From assembly GCF_902712915.1 (NCBI RefSeq), contig NZ_CACTIA010000004.1:62001-126000 (forward strand): 64,000 nt of DNA, given 5' to 3'. The stretch is from Acidiphilium sp. C61. GTDB taxonomy: Bacteria > Pseudomonadota > Alphaproteobacteria > Acetobacterales > Acetobacteraceae. Position 1 is the first letter of the stretch, and each line of letters opens with the position of its first letter. Shown here piece after piece: positions 8,162 to 15,905 of the stretch. The translations under genes and the position numbers were made by a program. The notes under the pieces are model-generated. The model had not been told where the DNA came from. It made no database searches and saw nothing but the letters and a program-made list of their open reading frames with translations.

Positions 8162-10132
8162 TCAGCCGGCCTCTTGGACCGCCTCTTCGATTTGCGCGAC
8201 GTCGATCGTTTTATGCTCCAGGAGCAGTTCGGCGATAGCCTCCAGCTTGGCCTTGTTCGAACGCATGAGCTGGAGAACTGCACGTTCTGCTGCAGAGTAG
8301 ATCTCGCACACCGCGTCTCCAAACCTGTTCAGCTCGACCGGCGAGAGCGGCGTACGCTCATGAACGCCAAACCAGCCGGCGCTCCCCGCATTACGACGCG
8401 AGCCTATACTGGCGGCACTATCGATCATCCCGAACCGGCCGACCATGGAGCCAATCATGTCGAGCGCCTCGTCACGATCATTCTCGGCCCCCGTCGTCAC
8501 GTTATCCTCTCCGAACATCGCGATCTCGGCAGCCCGCCCCGCCAGTGCGACCCTGATCCGGGCCTCGATCTTCGCCTTGGTGACACTGAACTCGTTGTCC
8601 ATCACATCCATGATGACTGCGCCAAGCGAGTTGCCATGGGGCACGATGGTTGCTCTGAGCGGGCGATCGGCGTGATCCACGAGGAGTGCCGCCAACGCAT
8701 GTCCCGCCTCATGAAACGCAGTCGTAAGGACGGTCTGGCGAGACATCTCAAGAGAAGGCCGAGGCGTGCCGAGCAAGATTCTGTCGAGCTGGGTCGTAAA
8801 ATGCTGCATCTCAATCAGTGGTGCATTGTCCCGAACCGACGCGATACCGGCTTCGTTCACAAGATTGGCTACAGCGGCCATGCTGAACCCGGGCATCATG
8901 CTTGCGAGGCGGTAGAAGTCGACATCGCTGGAGACCGGCTTGTTGCGGCAGTGCAGGCGCAGGGCAGCCGCCTTCTCGGCTCGATCGGGCATTGGGACGT
9001 TGATATGGCGGTCGAGCCGTCCGGGGCGCATCAACGCCGGGTCGATGACCTCTGGTCGGTTGGTTGCGCCGATCAACAGCATTGGCTTACCACCCTGAAC
9101 GGTTTCGAAGCCATCCAGGCCAACGAGCAGCTCGCTGAGAACGCGATTGCTCTCCTGGCCAGCGTCACTCTGGCGACCAGATCCACCCGAGCGCCAACCG
9201 GCGATCTGCTCGATCTCGTCGATGAACAGAATACCACCCGTCTTCTTGATCTGCCTGATCGTCTTGCGGATGCGCGCCGGCGCAATCGAAACGAACATGC
9301 TCCCCACGTCGGCGATGTTGAGCGAGTAGAAATTGGTGTTCACCTCGTTGGCGATCGCCTTGGCGATCGTGGTCTTACCATTGCCAGGCGGACCAACGAG
9401 CAGAATTCCCTTCGGCATCTTTGCCCGTCCGGCGTATCTCTCCGGCGCCGCGATCATGTCGATCACCTCGGCGATCTCCTCCTTCACGCTCTCGAGCCCA
9501 GCGATATCGGTCAAGCGGATGTTTTCGTGCCCACCCCGCACAGCCTTCCGCAGGCGGCTACGACGCAGGGAATCCATGTACTGGAAGGCGATGACCACGA
9601 GGAAGATGAGTAGTATGCCCTCGATCAGGAATGATATCCCGCTGGACAGGGTGCTCAGGACACCAGTCGAGAACGGTCCGGACGGGTGGTGAGCGAGGAC
9701 GATTGCAACGTCATTCTCATACGCGTTCTTGACCAGGCTGATATCCTGCCGGACCCGCCACGCCATGCCGTTACGCATCACCAGAACCAAATACCGGTCG
9801 GAATTCTTCCCTTCAGGCACCACGCCCTGAAACGCGATCAGATAGAGAGTCTGGCCAGAACCGATTAGTTCCCTAGCCTTGGCCAGGGGGATCAACGGGT
9901 GTGGCGTCACGTACACATGCAGGTAGTTGGCATTAATCTCGGCGGTGGCAGGTCGGTAATAGAGTGGCGGAATGTCGACTTTCGCCGCTTTGCCGGTACC
10001 ACCGGACGTGTTCTTCTGGTGTTGTGGGACTGAGACGGTCGCAGCGCCGGTGGTATTTCCCCAGGCTGGTCCGGACATGAATGCCTGCCCAAGAATAATT
10101 GCCGGGATCACAAGCTTCCGGAGTTTTATCAT
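8162..10132 (-). CDS. ftsH: FtsH-like membrane AAA+ metalloprotease
   Basis: 656 residues, close to FtsH length. Residues 1-25 are a signal or anchor; a second membrane helix lies at ~166-186. The AAA module has Walker A GPPGNGKT (247-254), Walker B ILFIDE (301-306) and the second region of homology with ATNRPEVIDPALMRPGRLDR. The pore loop is MFVS rather than the usual MFVG. The zinc protease site is HEAGH (474-478), with the third ligand likely Asp552 in AENDRDEA. FtsH degrades membrane proteins and, in E. coli, sigma-32. Lying upstream of an RpoH-like sigma gene on the same strand, it may police that factor (inference). AGGA precedes the ATG. Confidence 0.93.
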   Translation of the reverse strand: MIKLRKLVIPAIILGQAFMSGPAWGNTTGAATVSVPQHQKNTSGGTGKAAKVDIPPLYYRPATAEINANYLHVYVTPHPLIPLAKARELIGSGQTLYLIAFQGVVPEGKNSDRYLVLVMRNGMAWRVRQDISLVKNAYENDVAIVLAHHPSGPFSTGVLSTLSSGISFLIEGILLIFLVVIAFQYMDSLRRSRLRKAVRGGHENIRLTDIAGLESVKEEIAEVIDMIAAPERYAGRAKMPKGILLVGPPGNGKTTIAKAIANEVNTNFYSLNIADVGSMFVSIAPARIRKTIRQIKKTGGILFIDEIEQIAGWRSGGSGRQSDAGQESNRVLSELLVGLDGFETVQGGKPMLLIGATNRPEVIDPALMRPGRLDRHINVPMPDRAEKAAALRLHCRNKPVSSDVDFYRLASMMPGFSMAAVANLVNEAGIASVRDNAPLIEMQHFTTQLDRILLGTPRPSLEMSRQTVLTTAFHEAGHALAALLVDHADRPLRATIVPHGNSLGAVIMDVMDNEFSVTKAKIEARIRVALAGRAAEIAMFGEDNVTTGAENDRDEALDMIGSMVGRFGMIDSAASIGSRRNAGSAGWFGVHERTPLSPVELNRFGDAVCEIYSAAERAVLQLMRSNKAKLEAIAELLLEHKTIDVAQIEEAVQEAG

Positions 10133-10222
10133 TACGGGTCCTGGAATGTATTGACCGATCGATGAGCGACGCGGCCGGAAGGTGCCGCACCAAACGCGTG
10201 GAGTGGCCGACTGACTTCAATA

Positions 10223-10251
10223 GCAATATATATTTAGATATCTGTAGTCAA
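10223..10251 (-). promoter_or_regulatory. promoter for the ftsH-like gene
   Basis: Minus strand: TTGACT, 17 AT-rich bases, TATTGC, ending about 90 bases before the ATG. No sigma-32-type element was seen. Confidence 0.55.
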
Positions 10252-10257
10252 TTTAAT

Positions 10258-11259
10258 TCAATTCGGTGATGGCTCACTTATGACCTCGTCATGGAGGCTG
10301 AGGATTTCAGCCTGCACGGCGCCTGGCGTGCTCCAAGCCTCCATTCTGGATGAGATTTCATCCCGCATCATGTGCCCGGTGTGGCTCTGTCGTACACCGC
10401 CGCCGAGATCGTCCCGCAGCATCTCGACGAAGGCCCCGCGGTCCATAGCCTGGATTTCAACCGGACTGGCCTCGATGATGCGGTCCACCATGCTGAAACA
10501 GGCGGACGCGGGCGGGTGCGGCAGGGCATGGCGGAAGAACTCGACCGTGTGACCGGGACCCGGCACCACCTCGAAGGCGCTCGGTGTCTCGTTGATGGCA
10601 TCGATGGAGGTGCGGGCAATCGAGCCGAAATTGCACCAGATCGTCCCGCCGTAACGGGCCGGATCCCGGTAGAGATGCATGTGCCCGTTGAGAACGACAT
10701 CGCAGCCCTTGATCGGGTGTGGCTCGATCGAGCCGGGGTAGCTGCCCGCGAATGCCATGTCGTGGTGGGTCATCCAGATCCTGAAGCCGACATCGCCGCC
10801 CACCCCCTCGACGGAGTGGGGGATCGGCGCTCCGTATGGACTGGCGCCGACAGCGACCAGGACACCGTTCACGTCATAGACTCCGGCCAGACCCGGGTTG
10901 ACCATCACGAGAGCGCGGTCCGATTTGGCGATCACGGACAGCGAGTCCGCGGCCGACAGCTTTTCCCCCTTCTTGTCGTGGTTGCCGACATTGAATACCG
11001 GCTTCGCCCACGAGCGGGCGAGAATGCCGAGCAGGACCGACTTCAGTGTGTCCTCATTACCGGTCGCGACGTGGAACAGGTCGCCGAGAAAAAGGGGAAT
11101 GAGGCGGCGCTCGTTGGCGATCTCGATCGAGTGGTTGATCTTGACCATCACGTGGCGCCAGTAGCCCTCGGCGCGACGGGAGGGACGCTTATCGTCCCAC
11201 GCGAGATGCTGGTCGCCAATGTTCAGGAATCCGTTGCAGGCAATGGGCGCGTCAGTCAC
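10258..11259 (-). CDS. SbcD/Mre11-like metallophosphoesterase
   Basis: 333 residues from a GTG at 11259 with AGGAGC upstream. The phosphoesterase motifs appear in order: IGDQH, FLGDLFH, GNHDKKG, a THHD motif and GHMH. These build the two-metal site of calcineurin-type nucleases such as Mre11/SbcD. The gene is 23 bases downstream of the SbcC/Rad50-like gene, the usual pairing, so I infer the two form a nuclease complex acting on DNA ends or hairpins. The C-terminal ~80 residues would be the ATPase-binding part. The protein ends SEPSPN. Confidence 0.85.
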   Translation of the reverse strand: MTDAPIACNGFLNIGDQHLAWDDKRPSRRAEGYWRHVMVKINHSIEIANERRLIPLFLGDLFHVATGNEDTLKSVLLGILARSWAKPVFNVGNHDKKGEKLSAADSLSVIAKSDRALVMVNPGLAGVYDVNGVLVAVGASPYGAPIPHSVEGVGGDVGFRIWMTHHDMAFAGSYPGSIEPHPIKGCDVVLNGHMHLYRDPARYGGTIWCNFGSIARTSIDAINETPSAFEVVPGPGHTVEFFRHALPHPPASACFSMVDRIIEASPVEIQAMDRGAFVEMLRDDLGGGVRQSHTGHMMRDEISSRMEAWSTPGAVQAEILSLHDEVISEPSPN

Positions 11260-11282
11260 AGCTGGAGCTCCTGGTCGAACGA

Positions 11283-13601
11283 TTAAAAGCCGAGGTCGAG
11301 CGAGAAGCCGGCATCGTCAGCCGATGGTTCCGGCGGCGGGACGGAGACCGATGGAGCCATCGGCTGGACGACAACGGGCTGGGCGACGACCGGCGCAACC
11401 GGACGCGACTCATGGATGAGCGCCGTCGGCTCGTCCTCGTCTTCGTGCATCGGGCCGCCGCAGACCGGGCAAAGATCACCGACTTCAGCGACAAGCTGGT
11501 CGAAGGCATAGCGTGCCGCAACGATCTGCTCATCCACCTCCCGCAGTCGGGCGAGGGCGCCCGACACATGTCCGTCGCTCAAACGGAGCGACTGGGCGGC
11601 AGCCAGCATCGCGTCTGAACGCCCGCGATCCTCGTTGATCTTTTCCTCCGGGCTGCCAGGAAGCCTCGACAACCGCTCCAGGGCCGCCCGAGATTTCGCG
11701 ACGAGCGCTGCCGTGCCGCGTAGCAATGCGGCGACCTCGGCGCCATCGGTCTCCCGCAATGCCGGTGCTTCGGCCGGCAGGCGGGCAAGGATCGCAGAAA
11801 TGCGCTCCCCGCGGTCAACCGCACTACGCAGGCTGCGCAGACTGGAAGCGGCAGCGTGATGAAACGAGACGTCCGTGAGAACAGGCGCCTCGGGAAGAGC
11901 TCCAAGCCGTTCGAGCACCCGGGCGATCCGCTCGACCGCGGTCGCGCCGTCTGCGATCCGGGCCGCGAGCCCGCGCCGGATATCGATCTCGCTTGCGGGC
12001 GGGATTTCGGGGGGGTGAGGAAGAGTCTCCAGGCGAGCTGTCACCGCGGCGAGCCGGTCATGCGTGGCTGCCAGCTCGCGCAACCTCGATGATATCGAGG
12101 CGCGCAGGCGAATGGAGGCGACCTTTTCGGCGGTGTCAGAGAGCCCCTGGGCAGCCTTCTCCGCGCGCTCCGAGAGGGTCGCCACGTCGGCCATAGCTTC
12201 AAGCCTGGCGACGACATTACCCATCTCGGCCTCGCCGCTCTTCACCTGTTGGTTCCAGCCGACGATCCGCTCGCGGTACTTGGTCTGCATGGCTCTGAGC
12301 CACTGTACCTCTTGTCCAATCGACAGAACGGCGGCCTGCCGGGTCGCGGGCAAGTCGAGCAGAAAGATGGGTTTCTTCTGGTGGCCGATCTGCAGATCGA
12401 GATCATCCGTCCTGACGATACCCATCATCCTGCAGACCCAGTCCGGCACCATCCGGCCGCCGGTCGAGCAGATCTGGCCGTCATGGGTCATGGTCTCGCC
12501 GTCGGCGTCCAGCATCGTCCACTGGTTGACCGGGTTGCGCTTGGTCTCGCGAGAGAAGCGGAGGGTCTGCCGGTTCTCGGCCTCGATCATGATTGCCATG
12601 CCCGTCTCGCCATGGCGGATGTCGTCATCCGTGACGTCGCCATAGAAGATCGCCCGGAATGCCCGGGTGACCCGCGACTTGCCGATGTCGACATCGCCCG
12701 TGATCACGGTGAGATAGGGGTCGAGCTCGATGTCGATATCCTTGAGCGTCGCGAGGTTGCGAATCTCGATCTTCCGGATGCCGGGAAGCTCCGCCGGCAC
12801 GTCCTGCCATCTCGTGCCGCCCGCCATCTCGCGGATGACAGCCGTGCGGAGGCTGCGAGCATCCGGCGGCGGCGGCTTCTTGCTGCCGCGGCGGCGGACA
12901 GGCTTGGCCGGCTCATCCTCGGCCGGCCCGTCGAAATCGACGGCGGCGTCATCGCGGCCGAGGGTGATGACCCGTGAATCGGTACCGAACATCTCGGGGC
13001 GGTGGTGGGAGACCACGACGATCTGGAACCCGATGTCGCGGCAGAGACCCCGCAGCACGCGGTAGAATGCCTCGACGCGATCGCCGCGGATCCAGCAGTC
13101 CGGCTCGTCGAGGACGAGCAGGCGCCGCCCGCCCGACCTGACGACCGAAATGCACCGCAGGCCGGCGCAAACCACGTTCGTCATCGCGCCGGAGTTCTCG
13201 AAGACTGATGTCTTGTAGTCCGGCGCGCCCTTCACGAAGCTGCTGATCGAAAGGGCGGGCTGCCCCCGCTCGATTCCAAGATCGATCGCGATTTCCTTGT
13301 CGGCGTCGATCACGTCCTGGACCAGCGCGGTCAGCAGGCGCGTGTAGACCCCGACGGTCGATTCCAGGGCTTCAGTCTGGATGCGCTCCAGCGTGGCCGT
13401 CACGGCATCACGGATCTCCAGGCGTCCCTTGGCCTCCCCGACCGAGGTTCGCAGCTCGTTGCCACGCGCCTCCAGCGTCTCCCGCTGGATGACCGCGCGT
13501 TCGACCGCCCGCCGCGCCTTCTGGGCGGCGTCGGTCAGGAGCCCAAGCTGCGCCGTAGCCCCCTGGATGGCCAGATCAGTGCTGATGGCCTCGTCAGCCA
13601 C
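11283..13601 (-). CDS. SbcC/Rad50-like ATPase with permuted head order
   Basis: 772 residues starting at GTG 13601, which overlaps the stop of the small upstream gene; the longer open frame to 13832 is an out-of-frame shadow of that gene. Order of parts: coiled coil (1-100), then the C-terminal ATPase half with LLVLDEPD (Walker B and D-loop, 161-168) and VVVSHH (H-loop, ~199), a Pro/Lys linker (~225-250), then the N-terminal half starting IRKIEIRNLATL with Walker A GDVDIGKS (302-309), a long coiled coil, and a zinc hook CPVC (711-714) near the C-terminus. In normal Rad50 or SbcC the order is Walker A, coil, hook, coil, Walker B. The tail ends SLDLGF. Partner: the SbcD-like protein. Confidence 0.85.
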   Translation of the reverse strand: MADEAISTDLAIQGATAQLGLLTDAAQKARRAVERAVIQRETLEARGNELRTSVGEAKGRLEIRDAVTATLERIQTEALESTVGVYTRLLTALVQDVIDADKEIAIDLGIERGQPALSISSFVKGAPDYKTSVFENSGAMTNVVCAGLRCISVVRSGGRRLLVLDEPDCWIRGDRVEAFYRVLRGLCRDIGFQIVVVSHHRPEMFGTDSRVITLGRDDAAVDFDGPAEDEPAKPVRRRGSKKPPPPDARSLRTAVIREMAGGTRWQDVPAELPGIRKIEIRNLATLKDIDIELDPYLTVITGDVDIGKSRVTRAFRAIFYGDVTDDDIRHGETGMAIMIEAENRQTLRFSRETKRNPVNQWTMLDADGETMTHDGQICSTGGRMVPDWVCRMMGIVRTDDLDLQIGHQKKPIFLLDLPATRQAAVLSIGQEVQWLRAMQTKYRERIVGWNQQVKSGEAEMGNVVARLEAMADVATLSERAEKAAQGLSDTAEKVASIRLRASISSRLRELAATHDRLAAVTARLETLPHPPEIPPASEIDIRRGLAARIADGATAVERIARVLERLGALPEAPVLTDVSFHHAAASSLRSLRSAVDRGERISAILARLPAEAPALRETDGAEVAALLRGTAALVAKSRAALERLSRLPGSPEEKINEDRGRSDAMLAAAQSLRLSDGHVSGALARLREVDEQIVAARYAFDQLVAEVGDLCPVCGGPMHEDEDEPTALIHESRPVAPVVAQPVVVQPMAPSVSVPPPEPSADDAGFSLDLGF

Positions 13602-13890
13602 CGACGCTGATCCCCATGTCGGCGAGGTCGGTGCAAACCTCCTCGATCTCGCGCTTGAAGGTCGACACTTCAGCTTCCGACGCCGCGAGGATCTGGCTGG
13701 CAGCAGCCTCGATCTCGTCCGGATTGTCGGTGCCGAAACGCGCGATCGCATCCTGGCGGGCAGCCTCGAGATCGGCGGTGGCGCGATCGTGCTCGCCCTC
13801 GAAGCGGGCGCGCAGGTTGCGGAGCTGCTCAAGCCGGCTCTTGCCGCCGGCGAGGCGGGCGGCGATGTCTGCGGAAGCGTTCGTGCTCAT
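13594..13890 (-). CDS. small coiled-coil protein, likely second arm of the SbcC-like complex
   Basis: 98 residues, almost all heptad-like helix (ARLAGGKSRLEQLRNLRARF and following). Its stop overlaps the GTG of the ATPase gene by 8 bases, and its start overlaps the stop of the P-loop gene (ATGA). Because the ATPase begins with a coiled coil that needs an upstream continuation, this protein probably supplies the distal part of that arm as a separate chain. A frameshift joining the two is an alternative. It has a single Cys and no CxxC hook of its own. Confidence 0.7.
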   Translation of the reverse strand: MSTNASADIAARLAGGKSRLEQLRNLRARFEGEHDRATADLEAARQDAIARFGTDNPDEIEAAASQILAASEAEVSTFKREIEEVCTDLADMGISVGG

Positions 13891-14639
13891 AGAGTGGGGC
13901 CCTTTGCTAGTTCCAAATCGACTTCGGTTGGCCGGACGAGCCAGTTTGCCCGGGCGGCATAATCCAGAACGGCTTGTGCCGATCGCTCGGGGAAGCCGAG
14001 CTCGTTGGTGACATCGATCTCTCTGAAGCCGCCACGAGCCAGGACATCCGGCCTGACGCTGGCATCGCCGATCCTGAACGGTGCGTTCGTGTCATCCTTG
14101 AAGGTGAGCACATGCTTCCAGTGGACGTACGACCTGCTGTCGCCATCGAAGCTCGCATCCATTCCGTGAATCCGGACCAGGAGGGCATTGTCGCCACCCA
14201 CCTGGTTGATGATGGGGACGATCTCGGAGGCGAAGCCGGTGTCCGCGGTGATGACGACGTCGCCCGGCTTGCAGACCTGGTTGACGGTGTCGAGGAACCA
14301 CTTGCCGAACACCGTCTTCCCATGACGTGGCTTGATCACCACTTCGGAGACATAGATCAGGGCCTGACGGAAGCTGGCACCGCCGAAGATCTCCAGCGGC
14401 TGGTCCTTGATGGCCTCCAGATAGTCCGGTGGCGCGATCTGGCCGTCTGGAGTGCGGACGTTGTAGATCGAATTCGTCAGTGTCTTGAGCCGGTCGGCCA
14501 TGTTGATGCGATGGGCGCGGCAGCCGTCAGGCAAACTACGACCGATCATGTCCGCAACCAGGTTGGCATTGGTCGTCTTGCCGACCCGCTTGGGCCCGTT
14601 GATCAGTATCATGCGGATATGCTTCATCGCGGCTTCCAT
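13887..14639 (-). CDS. P-loop nucleotide kinase, dNMP-kinase-like
   Basis: 250 residues from ATG 14639 (an inner ATG at 14627 is possible). ILINGPKRVGKTTNANLVAD is a P-loop of the type in phage deoxynucleoside monophosphate kinases (T4 gp1 group has G-V-K-R-S-G-K-D). DVVITADTGFASEIVPI is a plausible Walker B-like strand with an acceptor-binding region. A role in making dNTPs would fit thyX and nrdB, but the substrate cannot be told. The stop overlaps the ATG of the coiled-coil gene. Confidence 0.68.
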   Translation of the reverse strand: MEAAMKHIRMILINGPKRVGKTTNANLVADMIGRSLPDGCRAHRINMADRLKTLTNSIYNVRTPDGQIAPPDYLEAIKDQPLEIFGGASFRQALIYVSEVVIKPRHGKTVFGKWFLDTVNQVCKPGDVVITADTGFASEIVPIINQVGGDNALLVRIHGMDASFDGDSRSYVHWKHVLTFKDDTNAPFRIGDASVRPDVLARGGFREIDVTNELGFPERSAQAVLDYAARANWLVRPTEVDLELAKGPTL

Positions 14640-14687
14640 TGCGTGGATCAGCTGAATTCTATCCGGCAGTTGTGAAAGTGACGGCCT

Positions 14688-15128
14688 TTAGGGTGCCGGG
14701 GCCTCGGGTTCGCACCCGTCGCCTTCTGGTGCGCTGTCGGCCCGCGACCGCCGGGTGCGGAAAAACCCGTCGTACTCGGGGAAGGCTTCGTGGAATTTCC
14801 GCGCGTAGTAGGCGCTGTAGTTGTTGTTGATCTTGAATGACTCGCCGCCGCCCAGACCGCCGGCGATGGCGGTCTCCCACCTGACCCTGTGCAGTACCGC
14901 ATCGGCCGAGTTATGGCGGTGACCGGCGCGGATCAGCTCGAAGGCAAAGCCGCAAAAATAATCCCAGACCTCGGGATGCAGGCGGTCGAAATTGACGAAT
15001 CTCTCGGTGATCGAATCCCCGCCTTCGGACGGCAGAATAATCTGCCGGTCGTCCTGCGCAGGCCCGGCGCCGCCCCGTGCGAGGTATCCGTCGAAGAGGC
15101 CGGAAAAATCGGGGAGATCGGTCGCCAT
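14688..15128 (-). CDS. conserved phage-type hypothetical protein
   Basis: 146 residues. The core (FVNFDRLHPEVWDYFCGFAF, HRVRWETAI, FKINNNYSAYYARKF, GFFRTRRSRAD) resembles a small protein family I recall from phages and plasmids with no assigned function. Acidic, Pro-rich tail. It is the first gene of the minus-strand set that ends with the SbcCD-like pair. No strong ribosome site was seen before the ATG. Confidence 0.6.
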   Translation of the reverse strand: MATDLPDFSGLFDGYLARGGAGPAQDDRQIILPSEGGDSITERFVNFDRLHPEVWDYFCGFAFELIRAGHRHNSADAVLHRVRWETAIAGGLGGGESFKINNNYSAYYARKFHEAFPEYDGFFRTRRSRADSAPEGDGCEPEAPAP

Positions 15129-15202
15129 CGAATAATACCGCTTTCAGTGCGCTTCGTTTCAAGGATTGAATCTAGGCCCCGAGTATGCATGCAACAATTA
15201 GA

Positions 15203-15231
15203 TGGAATTCTTCCATTCAGATTGATATACT
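15203..15231 (+). promoter_or_regulatory. promoter with leaderless spacing
   Basis: A weak -35 TGGAAT, 17 bases, then TATACT. The -10 ends six bases before the ATG at 15238, so the RNA should start at or next to the start codon. Confidence 0.42.
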
Positions 15232-15237
15232 CGCGAC

Positions 15238-15837
15238 ATGTTTCTATTGGCTCCCTGGATTTCGGGGGTCGGCGCGGACGATGTCGATATCCTTCCCCAC
15301 AGGGGGCGGGCCTTGATATTCCTCTCGCCCCGGCACGCCCGTCGCATCGTGATCGGCGCGGACGCGGCCGGAGTTCCATGCATCGGCATGCCCTTCATCG
15401 ACTCGCGGACATTTTCGACAGTGCTTTGGGAGCGGGCCATCCTTGCTCTCGATTGTATCCGCCCACCCTCGGCGAGCCGGCCCGGCAGTCAGCCCCGACT
15501 TGGTGACTTCATCTGCCTCCCCGGACAGGAGCGGCGCAACAACGGCAAGTTTGCCCTGTGGGTGCCCTGCAGGCCCGGTCTGCTGGCAGCTATCATCGAA
15601 ACCGGGCGGAAGTTTCAGGCGATTGGGGAAAACGAACGGGGCGAGGCGCGGATCGGCTTCTATGATGTCGTACCTGCCGGTGACAGCGAGGCCAGGGCCG
15701 AGTGGCTGATGGGGGAAGACGCCGCCATCGTGCCGCTGACGATTGCTCGCGACCTTCCCTGCAACGGCGATATGGCATGGCGCTCATCGGCTGCAAAACC
15801 AGCCGGCTCAAGGCAGCGCAAAGGCCAAAAAATTTAG
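15238..15837 (+). CDS. hypothetical protein
   Basis: 199 residues; I do not recognise it. There is no ribosome site, but TATACT six bases before the ATG suggests a leaderless start. Predicted mixed alpha/beta content (FVLW-rich strands such as KFALWVPCRPGLLAAII) and a basic C-terminus (SRQRKGQKI). It is divergent from the SbcCD set and 68 bases before the RecD2-like gene. Confidence 0.5.
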   Translation: MFLLAPWISGVGADDVDILPHRGRALIFLSPRHARRIVIGADAAGVPCIGMPFIDSRTFSTVLWERAILALDCIRPPSASRPGSQPRLGDFICLPGQERRNNGKFALWVPCRPGLLAAIIETGRKFQAIGENERGEARIGFYDVVPAGDSEARAEWLMGEDAAIVPLTIARDLPCNGDMAWRSSAAKPAGSRQRKGQKI

Positions 15838-15870
15838 CCGGCTCAAGCGCTTCAGCCGCATCCTTTCCCT

Positions 15871-15899
15871 TTGTTGCATGCCTTTCTGGTCCGTAGAGT
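15871..15899 (+). promoter_or_regulatory. promoter of the RecD2-like gene, leaderless spacing
   Basis: TTGTTG, 17 bases, TAGAGT; six bases separate the -10 from the ATG at 15906, and there is no ribosome site. Confidence 0.5.
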
Positions 15900-15905
15900 C
15901 TGCAT

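Noticed and set aside
8174..9613. 479-codon plus-strand frame
   Set aside because: Antisense to the FtsH-like gene, with no motifs.
13602..13832. N-terminal extension of the SbcC-like frame
   Set aside because: The extra 77 codons are Ser/Arg-rich and out of frame with the well-formed coiled-coil gene at 13594-13890; the GTG at 13601 overlapping that gene's stop is a better start.
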